From assembly GCA_000697055.1 (NCBI GenBank), contig JNDT01001467.1:1-64000 (forward strand): a stretch of 64,000 nucleotides of DNA. Reading direction: 5' to 3'. The notes below the pieces were generated by a model. That model saw only the letters and a list, made by a program, of their open reading frames with translations. It was not told the origin of the DNA and ran no database searches. Origin of the DNA: Saksenaea vasiformis B4078 (taxonomy: Eukaryota > Mucoromycota > Mucoromycetes > Mucorales > Saksenaeaceae). Both the position numbers and the translations under genes were made by a program. Shown here piece by piece: positions 1-11,535 of the stretch (position 1 is its first letter; every line of letters starts with the position of its first letter).

Positions 1-569
1 GTAAGCGCAAATGTCGGAAGAATGGGGCCCGCAGAAAGAGAGAGAAGACGACGAGAGATTGCAGCTGCCCAGATACCTAGTGCTGTAGTTGACGATATGG
101 TCTCGGGTCATACTGTCAGATCATTCACACAGGAGGGCGTAGCATATAATATTTCTGTCGAAAATTCGAACATGACAGCATGCACCTGCAGAGACTTCGT
201 CTGGCGCCAAGTAGCATGCAAACATATGTATCTCCTCCAGCGTGCCAATCCCAACCTAAACGTCCTTCAAGGTATTGTAGAAAACTACTTGCATACAGCT
301 TCTAACTCGTAATGCTGTTAATAGTGTCTACTTACTCACATGTGACATCAACTGTTCCAGTTCAAAACACGGAAGATGGCACATTGGACTTCGCGTGACA
401 GAAGACAGTCTTGGAACAGAGAATGCAAAACTTCCTGCAAGAGTTCCAAAGCTGTGAAGGATGCTCGCCTGAAAAGTTTCTGGAGATAAAGAAGTATTTT
501 GATGCTATGGAGTATGCTTGGAGCAAAGAAGAAGTGTCTCCCAATACGAATTTGTCAACCCAAAGATAA
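1..569 (+). CDS. SWIM zinc-finger protein, 3' part
   Basis: The first readable exon (ATG-like start at 22, open to 312) holds a SWIM zinc finger: a CxC pair in CTCRDF followed by CKH in VACKHMYLL. SWIM fingers bind DNA or protein and are common in MULE/FAR1-type transposases and their domesticated relatives. A donor-like GTAATG at 309 and an acceptor near 404 would join a second exon encoding a helical segment (VLEQRMQNFLQEFQ, then EKFLEIKKYFDAMEY) ending with TAA at 567-569, but the splice phase does not fit perfectly, so this link is uncertain. The window opens with GTAAGC, which may be an intron donor, so more of the gene probably lies to the left. Function cannot be named beyond the finger. 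Confidence 0.5.
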
Positions 570-1805
570 ATAAAGAAAAATGGGCACATTTCGATTTCAA
601 TGACCGAATAAAAGTTTGACATAAATTGTTTCTCCACGGTGTTAACGGTCACAATACGGACACAACGTTTGGTGTTCCCATATAAATATAGCATGAATAT
701 GAGAAATAAAGGGTAGTCCTTTTACACTCGATCCGTTTCGTATACTTTAGACGTTACTACGCCATCGTTGACTCTGTCTGCTCGTTACACACGGATGGTA
801 CAGGTCGAAACTCCGCGCTTGCGTTCGCTGTCTCAATTTTAGTTCGCCAATATGGAGATCTGAGACGCGTAGGATACTCGAGCTATCCGCCTTAAACCAA
901 TCACAGATAATGGAATTGAAGTTGCATTTGTAAAGTTTTCCTGGGCAATGCCAATGATTGGAAGGTTAATGATGACCAACGATATCTCAGGTCCTTGCTG
1001 AAATCTATCTTATAGTCGTTCCAATACAAGAATCTCTCTGATTTTAGGAGTACCTTTTGTTAAGCAGGGACATGTCTTTTGATGGATCCAGTTGTCAGAC
1101 CTTTGCGATATCAAGTAGCGCCGGTTAGCCAAATGCCTATATATATGCTAACCTCGAGGTGGTTAAAGCTTGAACGTCTTGTATAAATATTATTTGGAAT
1201 CGATTTCAATGAGCGGCGACCGAATTAAAACAATTTATCCCATCTTACAGCAAGTGTTCTTGTTGAGCAGCAAGTAAACGGCACATCTTTATCGGTATCT
1301 GTAATTTCACAAGTCTTCAAGCAGTGCCAGCTTTATCAGTACTTCCTGTTTTGTTGCGTACTCTTCATCGATGACTGAAATGTATAGCTTCCTATTCCGT
1401 GAAGACGACATCATTTTGTGATCCTTTGATTTGACGTCGGTATCTTCATGTTCTAGTCAAAGGTCTTGTGTCTTTGTAATATAAATGACACCAGCTAGAG
1501 CATTCTTTCCCCGAGTCGTCTCGGGATGTATATTATATCCACCATACGAAAGAATGAGATATTCGCGAGATTCTCTTCTCCATTCATCTCACATTAAAGA
1601 GAATGCGGTCATCATATTCATTTAGCAGAAAATCTCTACCTTCGCTAATACAATGAACACTTACCACTGTTTCAACGCAAAAGATGTTTGGTGTGTCAAA
1701 CAGCTGGCCAATCATTAGGTAGTTTCTCGCCCAGGGCGGAGATTATCAGAGCTCAAAACTTTCAAGTTATTCGCCCAACACAGAGTAGTCTTATAGTCTA
1801 TCACG
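570..1805. other. Intergenic stretch, nothing recognised
   Basis: AT-rich sequence with no open frame that looks coding on either strand. The open frame on the minus strand at 362-694 overlaps the SWIM gene tail and has no recognisable content. It should contain the promoter of the downstream YAE1 gene; I see no clear element. Confidence 0.5.
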
Positions 1806-2398
1806 ATGCCGAGCAATGGCGATGCTGATATTTGGGCATCCGATAATGAGGATGTGAACTACGATCGGGAAATCGCCGAACGGGAATGGAATCAATTACA
1901 TCAAAACCATGGCAACGTAAAAGAAAAAAAGATAATGTGTAGGCGCTCGAGAAATGCTGAAAGCGAAATCGCGACCATAGGAAGGTTACAAAGAAGGAAT
2001 TATTGAGGGGAAAGAGGTGAAGATGCAGAGAGGGTTCGATCGCGGCTATGAAGAAGGTTTAAAAATTGGAAAAGCAATGGGAAGGCTTCGAGGCATCGTC
2101 AGGTATGTGAGGCGCACTCTGCTGACAAATATAAAGCGAATAAGTATTGAGCACGTCCTATCTTCTCAGTACCCATCTTACATTCTACAAACAAATGGTC
2201 AAGAATGAGAAGGCTGCGCAAGATCTCGAGAAATTATATGAAGAAATTCGAGCAGTAGATGTTCATCACATTTACAGCAAGGATTACTTTCGTGACGATA
2301 AGGTCCCTAAGGAAGACGGCTATGTGTCGCCTGCGGAATTTGTGCAGCAGTGGCAAAAAAAGGTGGACAATGCACTCCAAGCCGTAACGCAATATTGA
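1806..2398 (+). CDS. YAE1: Yae1 family Fe-S assembly adaptor
   Basis: Three exons: 1806-1916, 1981-2102 and 2170-2398, with GT-AG introns of 64 and 67 bases; the frame is preserved across both and gives about 153 residues. The N-terminus has the acidic start and the DREIAEREWNQLH signature, followed by the Yae1 repeat of glycines every fourth residue (GYKEGIIEGKE, then GFDRGYEEGLKIGKAMG). In yeast, Yae1 works with Lto1 to recruit the cytosolic iron-sulfur targeting complex to the ABC protein Rli1/ABCE1, so the likely role is Fe-S maturation for ribosome recycling. The C-terminal part is unremarkable and ends with TGA at 2396-2398. It is convergent with BUD6, whose stop lies 353 bases downstream. 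Confidence 0.88.
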
Positions 2399-2751
2399 TC
2401 CAACGGGGAGGCAAGGCCAAGGTACGTTGGCTTTGCTTTGATTTGCTCCTATGCTATCAGCATGGAAGGGATGAATCTGTGTGGATTCCGAAATTACAGA
2501 ATGCCGTTGGAAGTTATTTAGAAGATCAAGGGCAAGAGATGAATTGTATGGTACATATGTGAAGTGAGGTCTGCAGACAGTAAAAGTGAATTTTTTTTTT
2601 CTCGTTGACCCTCATGAAGAGCACGTACGCGTTCCGGGAAGGTGAATTACTATTTATTGAACGCCGATTTGCGAATCGTGGGTAGGCAGATTGGAGCCGA
2701 CATATGCAAAATCCATTATTTTATGACTTTTTATTGAGTATGCTGTTATGA

Positions 2752-5635
2752 TCATGATTCTTCCTGTTTTCCTTCCTGCTCTGCGTCTAAATTTTTCTCT
2801 CCGTTCTGGCTTTGATACATAGCTTTTAACAGGTCTTGATCTTTTTGTTGTCGTAAACGGTCGATCTCCAATGCACCACCCGTCTTCTTCAACTTCTTGG
2901 AATCCACAAACTCGCCAAGTTCCTTTTCAAATTCGCCAACCCGGTTGGCCAATTCGCGTTCTCTCATTTTCTCAGATTGTTCAAGCGCACGGAGTCGACG
3001 TTCATGGTCGACATCAATTGTTGCTACTTGCTTCAAGACACTTGTCATGCCTTCAAATCCTTCCTCAGCTGGTGCGACGTGGAATTCACGTACTACTGGC
3101 TTTGCTTTTGCTTGATACGCGCAGATCTTATCAAGTTGATCAAACACTTCCAACAGCGCATCCAGATCATCCTTCATGTCTAATAACAATCCCTCTTGCT
3201 CTTTCAATGACTGTTGTTCTTTGACGATTGTTTGTAGTTCCTGTTCCCATGTCTTTTTCCATGTTGGCTTAACCTTTTTGATATAGCTTCCAAACTCTTC
3301 GATTTCACGTGCCAAAGCCTTTGTCTCTTTTGAACAATGTGCCATTTGCGTTTCGGAAGGACGGCATTTGCGTTGTGTCACGTCTATCTTGAGCTGGTCG
3401 ATCGTGTCCTGCAAATCTTCCAGCCGGCCGGTAATCTTGTCAGAACTCGTAAGTAGTTTTTCTTTGCCTTCTTCAATAAACACACGTGCAGCTGATCGTG
3501 AGGCCTGTTTGTTTGCGTTCTCTTCTTCCCGTTTACGCATCATCACAGCCTTCTCTTTAAGGTCAGCAACCATTGCGTTCGTTTCCTCTCTCATTTCACG
3601 CTGAAGTTGGCGCAACACGATGATATCTCGTCGTAAAGTTTCCACTTCTTTTAACTGCGATTGGAGTTCAGTTGCGGAAAGTGCCGTAGCCGACGTGGCC
3701 GGTGTTTCCGCAGGTTTAGCCACCTCTTCCTCTTTTTCTTCCGCTTGCTCAGGAACTTCTTCGCTTTCCTCTGCTTTTGGTTCCTCTGTGGGCTCCTTTA
3801 CTACCACCACAGGCTTATGTTCCTCCATAACTTTACGCACCACCTCTTGAAACATCGATTCGTGAGTCTTTGGGGAGTCCGAAAACTGTTTTCTTATGTC
3901 TTCGATTTGCTCGGTAACGATACGTTTCATATCCTCCATCTCTTTACTGAGAGCCTTGGTCACCTCATCCTTCCATCGCTGCTGTGCTGACTCACCCTCT
4001 ATATTTTGCTGTTAATCCTATGACTGGGGCTTACATAAAGACACTTACCATTTACATTCAGCGAGAGCAAAGTATTCTTTTTAACTTCTTCTAGATTTTC
4101 TAATTCGTAGGAAACGCCTACTGACGGATCGCGCACGTAAATACTGGGGAAGTCATCTTGCCCAGAAAAATATCCAAATCGTTCGATAAACAACATGCGC
4201 AACGCGGGCATGCTAATTTCGCCTTCGTACGTTATTTTTTTAACGTCCTTTCCGATTTGAAGGAATAACGTTAAGCCTAAGGTCAATCTTAGGTAAGCAA
4301 TCCAGACGCACACACACCTACGTCAGTCCATCCTCTCACCTTTTTCTGGCTTCACATCCCGTGGTGTAGCTGGTTCCTTTACCGCTTCCGATGTCTCATC
4401 TACCGTGCTTAACTTCGATGCTGTATCGGTCTGTAATGGCAAAGGTGGTACGGGTGGTGCAACTCGTTTTGTAGTATAATCCACTGTTCCACCTGTCCTA
4501 AACATTGATGCACGACGGACAGAAGAACGTCGGGCAAGGTTCTCCTGCCGCTTGAGTGCAGCCAAAGCGTTGGCAGTGTTGGGGTCATTCTCATCAAAAT
4601 CACTTGTTGACTTTGGTGAAGTGGACACGGGTGTGGCGGTGACAGTGGTCGGTTGTGCAGGTGGCGGTGGAGGTGGTGGAGGCGGCGCAGGAGTTGTTGC
4701 GTATGGTTTGGATCGAGCGGATGATGTGGAGCGTGACGGCGATGGAATGCGTGTTGGCTGAGCCAAGGAGGAGAACGAGGGTGACCCAGGCACCGGGGGC
4801 GAGTAAGGTCGACTAGAAGTACTAGAGCTACGTTGCGTTGAGAATTTCATCATCCTTGACTCGGAGGACACGGATGGCCGAGGCATTCCGCCTGACCATG
4901 GCTCATACTCGGACGAGGTCACCCGAGGTTGCGGTGTCGGTGGAGACATTCGATGATCAGGATAACCTCTGGATGGCATATTTTGTGGCATCGTCATACC
5001 TCTCGTCAGACCTGCAGATGGCATATCCCGATGCCAGGAGTCAGTACGATGCGTCTCTCTCATTTGCTGTTGTTGTATATCGCGCTCTCTTATTTGTTGT
5101 TGTTTTCCTTTGAGTCCATGCAATAAATGGACAATCACATCACGGATACGAGGCAAGTGTTGGTCTAGTGTGGCTGGTGAAGGTTGCTCAGCCATAGCGT
5201 TTGATACTGATTCTCGCAGCTGTTTGGGAATCCATGCCAAGTCACTAAATAAGAAATGAGTGTGATGATGTCCTACGCCGCCGTTGAACTCTGCTATATT
5301 TACTTCATTGGTACACTAGCTTCTGCAAACGTTTGGACAACTAGGAAAAACTGCTTCTCCAACGTTTCATGAAGTTCAAGTATTTCCGTAGTCGTTGTTC
5401 GCAACTGGGACCAACTCGTCAAAGCTTCCAGCAGCGCTTTGGTTGTACGCAGCAATCTGGTCACGACTTGCTCAACGTCGCTTGACTAGCTTCCTATTAG
5501 CCAAGTTTCGACCGCCGGTGTTCCTGAACTCTTTTTTACCATATTTCTAGAGGAGCTGCTATTACGATTCAATAGTTCCGGTCTTCGAGGAGGTGGTGAC
5601 GATGGATAAGTTGCATTTTCTTGCGTATATTCCAT
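2752..5635 (-). CDS. BUD6: Bud6/Aip3 actin- and formin-interacting polarity protein
   Basis: Five exons on the minus strand: 5635-5540, 5485-5304, 5244-4340, 4276-4049 and 3998-2752. The four introns are 54, 59, 63 and 50 bases, all GT-AG, and the joined frame gives 885 residues. Near the N-terminus is the AIP3 segment (VVTRLLRTTKALLEALTSW, then PSPATLDQHLPRIRDVI). The middle is long, Pro/Ser-rich and disordered, with a polyproline run that could bind profilin or SH3 domains. The fourth exon and the start of the fifth carry the globular region (LTLFLQIGKDVKK, GEISMPALRMLFIERFGYF). The C-terminal 400 residues are coiled coil rich in Glu and Lys. In yeast, Bud6 is a nucleation-promoting factor for the formin Bni1 at polarity sites. 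A good donor at about 5730 suggests an extra 5' non-coding exon or a different first exon. Confidence 0.9.
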
Positions 5636-8600
5636 GCTGCTCGCAATGGAAAGAAGAGAAGAAAAAAAAAGGGCGCCTTGAATGCCAAGGGCGGAATAAA
5701 CGTGAGTCTCCGACCAGAGCCTATACTCACGTGGTAACGTGGCTTCGCCACCACAGCTTTTTTGGTATCTTTAAAAATCGCGGGGGTAAATGTATTAACC
5801 GTCTTCATGCAGAGATTTCAACGGCTTCATGTTCTTCTCCTGAATATTAAGGTTGCAAGTTATATATATCTACATCGCCTTCATCATGTCCTTACTATAA
5901 TGTGATATATACTCTAGCACTTGTATTTTGCTCATTGACGCCGGCTTGAATATTAGGCGAATTGGAACACCCCTTTATTCATGGATAGTGGTTTCGGATT
6001 ACACGTAATGGTTTACGCATCTCCTCTTTTTCTCTACCAGAATAATATAATGAATTCGCTATTATAGCATGGATATTCCAGATCCGCTCTGGTTTGCATC
6101 AGATGCTCTTCGTGTCTGAGGCCTCTATTGGCCCTACATCATTTATCGTAATTTATCTGTGAAAATTTCTTGTTCAGCCATAATCCGTTTTCTCGATATT
6201 TCTATCCGATTACCGTTTACAGCAAGCTCTCATCCCTTTTTTTTTTTTCACTCTTTCGAACGCATTCATACTAACGGTATTTTTTTTTATTGGTAATCAT
6301 GTCATGGATTAACCTGTTCTTCAGGATCCTCTTTCTGCGAGAGCCGTATCATTAACCTACCTAGTTGCGTTGATGGGATGGCTTCCTTGTGATAATATCA
6401 GCTCTTTTTTCTTTTAACCAAACGGTTTGTCATTATTATTCTTTGTACGCCGATGTTTACTGTGCAATAGACTCTTGAACGGTTCATCGTCTTGGTTTGT
6501 CTTTACCGAGAACCAAGGGTAAGCAGCTTCACTCCAAAATAAACCAAGCTAATCCTCTTCCAACAGTGGGACATCTATGGTGATGGCTATTCAAGTTGTA
6601 TTTGGTGTTCGCCATCTCGTTTTCTCGCTGACCACGTTTGCTATCCATCGTAAGTGATCCTGCTGCAGTAATGTTTTGACACTGAGCCTTTGAATCTGTT
6701 GCTGGTTGACGGTTATGACACACCCACAACACTGTGTTGTGAGAGTTTACAAAAGCGCCGTAGATCCTCCAGGAGATGTAAATACTGTTTGAATAAATGT
6801 CTTTCCATGTGCTAGCAACTGTCTCTTATAGACGGCTTTGTGTGATGGCATTAGGACGACCTAGGGTAACGCAGTTAGCAATCCTTTCCATATCATCTGA
6901 GACGCTGTAAGGTCCTGCAAAACGTCCTTTTCCGGGAGGCGTATATGATAAAACCATCAGGTAAGAAGTTTTGTTGGACGTTATATGATGCTGACTTCCC
7001 GCGATTTTTACGATACCGCTGTGTTTGGTGCTTCGCCACCACAGCTCATCGTAAACTGACGTTTCGCGCTTGATGAAGCTGTCCACCTCCACCATGCGCT
7101 CATGGATGGAGAGATAGGAGAGTGTTGCTTTTACAGTGGTACGAGACCCTGCTCAGGAACCAGACAATTCTATGAGTTCTGAGATAGGTGACTTAGCGTT
7201 CGAACGGTATAATTGTATTTCTTCCAACAATAAACTTTGAATAAACTTCGCCCGAAAGACAGAGCGGTTCTAACCTGATCCTTACACCGCAAGTTCCTCT
7301 TTTGGAAATGCAATCTTGGCCCATTCGGATAATGGGATGGCGGTATCCATCGGGATGCTTACGTGCATAGACTTCCAAACAGTTTTACTCCTTGGCACGA
7401 GAAATTCTGAAGGATTAGAATGCCGTTCATATCTCAAGAACATGGTACCAGCTACACGGGCTTCCCGTTTCATTTCGTCGAGTAGTGTGGAAACCATTTC
7501 ACGTGTAAAGGAGAAAGACATCCCCGACAATAGATTGTTGCAGAAGACATGTTGGTACTATCCAACTGATTAATGTCAGGATTTTGATCAAACCAATAAT
7601 CGAAACACTTCACTCTTAAATTTATCTTGCTTCTCGCGCATGCTTTCTTGTGTTGAAGCCGAAAGAGATATCAGTGCCTTTTGTTTTCTATCGGATGTTC
7701 AAAGGTGTGACCCTTCAAGTACCTGCTTTGCGTGACTTTAGCTAACGAGCCAGCATTCCTTAAGGGATACAACAAACGTTTATAAATACAAAGTGCCACT
7801 ATGAAAACCGGTTTCTGAAATCGGCTGACAGCTAATTCCGGCTCATGGCGAAAGTCGTACATGGCTCGTATGATGATCTTCCTGCTAACAAGTACAGTTG
7901 ATCTCCTTACAGCTGGGCATGAGCATAATCACACAGTTAGAAGCCATCAAGTAGATCTCGCAAAAGAAAAGAGGCACTGCTATTTTAGATTCAAAGAGTA
8001 TCCGTCATAATAGTATTCATCGCGTCATTTTCCCCAATAGTTCGTGGTTGAATATGTTGATGGTAGTACACCAAAATCAAAGACAAAGGGGAAAAATGGT
8101 GGACTACAGCACGAGCAGTGCATTCCGAGGAACTTTTAGATCTACTGTGGCGTCAGGTCCTCCTGGTCGATGCCGGATTCGTGGGATGGTGCGTGGTCGG
8201 GGACGTGTCGAAAGTAGAGGCGGTCCTTAATGAAATAGTGTGTAGAAAAAAAGGGGGAGAGCGGAGTGGGGAAGGGGCGGAATGGAAAATGGAGGAAGAT
8301 GAACAAGAGGATACTGCAAACGCTTTGACTCAGTCGTTTAAGGATTAGCCCAAAAAAAAAGGCGTACAATTTGTTACCATGTGATTGATTGTATCGAAAG
8401 AAGATCAAGTATTTCATTTTTTGCCATGGAAACTCCCTTTTCGTGATCAACATAGGCGGTCTCCTTTTACAAGTGTAAAAAAAGTTTAAGCTTATTTATT
8501 TACCACGTCAAAATTAAGCCAATTGATCTGTCACGAGTTATGGCGGAAACTAGAATACAGAAAAAGGAAAAGGAGAATCATTCTTAGGAGAAGTAACCTA

Positions 8601-8876
8601 AAAACAAAAGGGGGAATGAAACATGAAATGCTTGAAACAACAGAACCCTGAAAATCTTTTTTATTGTTTAAACCTGCACCATGATGAGCGGGCACTTTAT
8701 TATTAAGTTTGTTTGTCTCAATGTAGAAGAAAAAAGGGAAAAAAAGAAAAAGAGGCGATAGTTAATTAGTGAGAGAATTATTTGAAAGGCGTGAACTTTG
8801 TACGAGTTTAAAAACAATATGGAACATAAAAAGAAGAAAGTTTAAAGAAGTTAGAAAATAAAGATGAAGGAACAAT
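5636..8876. other. Mostly featureless region with unrecognised open frames
   Basis: About 3.2 kb. On the minus strand between 7862 and 6529 several short frames (7671-7862, 7282-7530, 6826-7095) look mildly coding, for example FSFTREMVSTLLDEMKREA, but they could not be joined into one gene and I recognise no family; they may be a decayed gene. The rest is AT-rich with homopolymer runs (T run near 6238, T/A runs near 6281 and 8740). The end of the region is probably 3' untranslated sequence of the C2H2 gene. Confidence 0.4.
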
Positions 8877-10292
8877 TCACACTCTAGCCTGCTGAGCGCG
8901 ATTGAGCGGATGACGACTGCTGGAATGGTGAAGTCGATGCTTGGATGAATGGCCTTGAACTCGTTCATGACGGCGAAGGGCATCCATTCGAGTAAATTTT
9001 TTACCGCATTGTTCACAATAACAGAAGGGTCGATTCTTCAGATGAATGGTTTGGTGCCGTGATAAATCATATGATCTTCGAAATGTCTGGCCACATATGC
9101 GGCCAGAAGAAGGATCAACAATATGTTCACAAAGAAATTGACCCGTAGTACTACTGCCATGTTGCTTTGTTTGTCCTTTGGATATCTCTGGCGAATTGGA
9201 TTGATTAGGAATAAAAGCTGGTTGACGTTGTTGAATTGGGGCAAGTTGGTTATGAAGTGGGTCGGATTCGGAAGAAGAGGAAGTGGATGAAGTAATGGAC
9301 GAAATAGCAGGTAACGTAATAGATATCGGACTCGAAGTTTTACGAGGGAAAGATGGTGGTGAGGAAGGTGCGGTAGAAGGACGTCGAAGATCGAGTGGGT
9401 GAAGGATGGGCGAGTTTTGATGGTGATAATGATGTACGGGAGGTGACAGATCAGGTAATTTTCTTGTCTGTAGAGACTGATCAGCAGACATCACTCGTTG
9501 TTTCTTTTTAATCGGCTCATCAAAAGAAATGCCGGAATCTTTGCGGATCGAATAGGAAGAAGAAACATCCTCATCCCAGTTGGTTTCTGAGCTCTGGCAA
9601 GAAAATGACTGTCGGGTTTCTGCATGGGTTGCGGGTAACAATCGATAGACAGTCGGTTTAATGACCGGAACATTATTGTCTGGAATGAGTTGCGGCAAAG
9701 TTGGCGGCGACAATGAAGCAGATTTTGAGTCAGCTACAGCTATATCAGTGGTAAGAGACTAAAAGAAATTCTTTCTTCTTTTTCTTTGTTCTTACATGGA
9801 GCTTGTTTACGACACAACATAATCTCGAGGCGATTTTGATCAGATACAGATTTCAATGCATCTTGAAATGTATGATCATCGTACAGCATATTTTTGGTCT
9901 GTTCTCGTTCGTTGTCAATCGTAATATAATAATCGTTGATGCTCAAATCCTGAATTAAGAACTATCGCGCAAATATGTAAGTATTCTTCTTTTTTTTTGT
10001 GTTCTTTTTTGTTCTTTTTCTTTAAATCTAACCTGAGCAGCATGTTTGATCTTTTCAACAAGTTCGTGAAATTGAGGTGCTTTATCTTGATAGACGCACA
10101 AATGTAAAGGAAAGCAAATGGGTTTTTCCTGTATCTGGACTCTGATTTGTTCTTAGCAATCCTAAATCGATCATCATAGACTTTACCTGAACCTATAGAT
10201 GGTTTTGTACATGGAAAATAAATGAAAGTATTAAAAAGAGTGGGAGGGGGGGGGGACTGGAAAGTAAAGGAAAGGAAAGGTAACAGCAACAT
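8877..10292 (-). CDS. C2H2 zinc-finger transcription factor with an N-terminal ubiquitin-fold-like segment
   Basis: Confident exons, 3' to 5': 8877-9739 (or 9733), 9796-9949 and from 10033 upstream, with introns of 56 and 83 bases. The C-terminus carries two C2H2 fingers, LCEHIVDPSSGRICGQTF with SRHQTIH and FCYCEQCGKKFTRMDALRRH; the first finger has a wide Cys-Cys spacing. Before them lies a Ser/Pro-rich linker. The N-terminal exons encode a compact alternating beta/helix pattern (VQIQEKPICFPLHLCVYQD, FHELVEKIKHAAQ, YITIDNE) that looks like a ubiquitin/PB1-like fold; this is inference. Two in-frame acceptors 6 bases apart (AG at 9740 and at 9734) could give alternative proteins. The 5' end is unsure: an ATG at 10290-10292 works only with a 35-base intron. 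A nuclear regulator is likely; targets are unknown. Confidence 0.65.
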
Positions 10293-11535
10293 AAAGTAGC
10301 CGAATGAATATATATCATGAATTATTTATTCCACTTCCAAGGGGTGGCAACGTCTATCAGACACTTTGGGGGTAGTTGCGTTCTAAAAAAGCCCATCAGT
10401 GGCTATACAATCCCTTTGCATGTGGCAATGAAAAAAACGTGGATCTCCTCTCAAGCACACTCTTTGTTTCTGTTTTTGGCCCTACTCCTCCTATCTTAAC
10501 AGCATTTTATGTTGCTGCAAAAGACTTCCAGCCATACTCTTCATCTTATTATTTTGTAAAAAGTTTAATGCAAGTCTCCCCTTCGTTTGTCTTCACACGT
10601 TCTATCTCGGAGATGTGCAATCAGAAACAAGTTCCTTGCCTTATGAGAAAACACGAACAATTTTATTTTTTTGGGATTTCCACCCCCAATTATTCTGTTT
10701 TTAAATGACCACGCTACGCTTTGTTTCTTTGGTAACCTTTTGTTATTGACTCCTGTCCATTGTTATCTCCCTAAAGCTCATCGCACAGATCTCCCGTTCC
10801 ACAAAAGAAAAACTTCTTTTTAGGTTGAACCGGCGTACTTCGAATTAAATCATCACTTAGCAACCCTTGAGGTATCCAAGGGGAATGGCTCTGCCAATGA
10901 TCTTTGCAAAGTCTCCCTTACAAAGCGCCGCAAATTGAGATATTTTCTTTTACAAGCTAAAAAAAGATGTTAAGTGTTTGTATCAAATAGAGGAGTATTG
11001 AAATGACAAGAAAGATAAATAAATAATGATCATAACTGCACAATGGCAGCATCGAGAAATTTTCGATATCAGTCAATGCATAAACTCTACGTATACTTTA
11101 TCCATCATTCTTTATACAACTTACGCGTAGCACGAGCCATGCCATGCCATCTACCTCGTAAGCTTTTTCCCCGGATCTCACAGAGGAGAAGAAGGAGAAG
11201 GAGGAAGAAGGGGAATCGTTGTCGTTTAATTTGCACATAAGCACGTAAAACTCCCTGTCGATATCTTTCCCATCTGTGAGTATAATCCTCGGAACTAAAA
11301 AAAAAAAAAAAGAAGAGGTGAGGATCATTCTTGGATAAAATGCCACGCTTTTTTTTAAGCAAAAGAAAAAACGCCATAAATGATTCTGAGAAAGAAAGAA
11401 GAACAAAAAAGAACCGTTTCGAAATGCATCATATAAGGAGGAACCTGAACCAGAGGAGAAGTCAACCTGTTTTATTTTGCTAGAAGAAAAAAAAAGGGGG
11501 AATATATATATATACATATATGCATATATATTTGT
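10293..11535. other. Intergenic region with low-complexity tracts
   Basis: Lies upstream of the C2H2 gene and downstream of the XPB-like helicase. It holds A-runs around 11298, a GAA-rich purine stretch at 11180-11210 and a TATATACATATATGCATATA tract at about 11505-11531. Open frames on both strands here are compositional, rich in Phe/Ser or Lys, and are not credible proteins. Confidence 0.5.

Noticed and set aside
6822..6833. CTGTCTCTTATA, identical to the first 12 bases of the Tn5 mosaic end used in sequencing adapters
   Set aside because: The following bases differ from the mosaic end and the surrounding sequence reads through normally, so chance is likelier than an adapter artefact.
11098..11517. 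Phe/Ser-rich open frames on the minus strand
   Set aside because: Purine/pyrimidine-rich low-complexity tracts produce them; no protein-like features.
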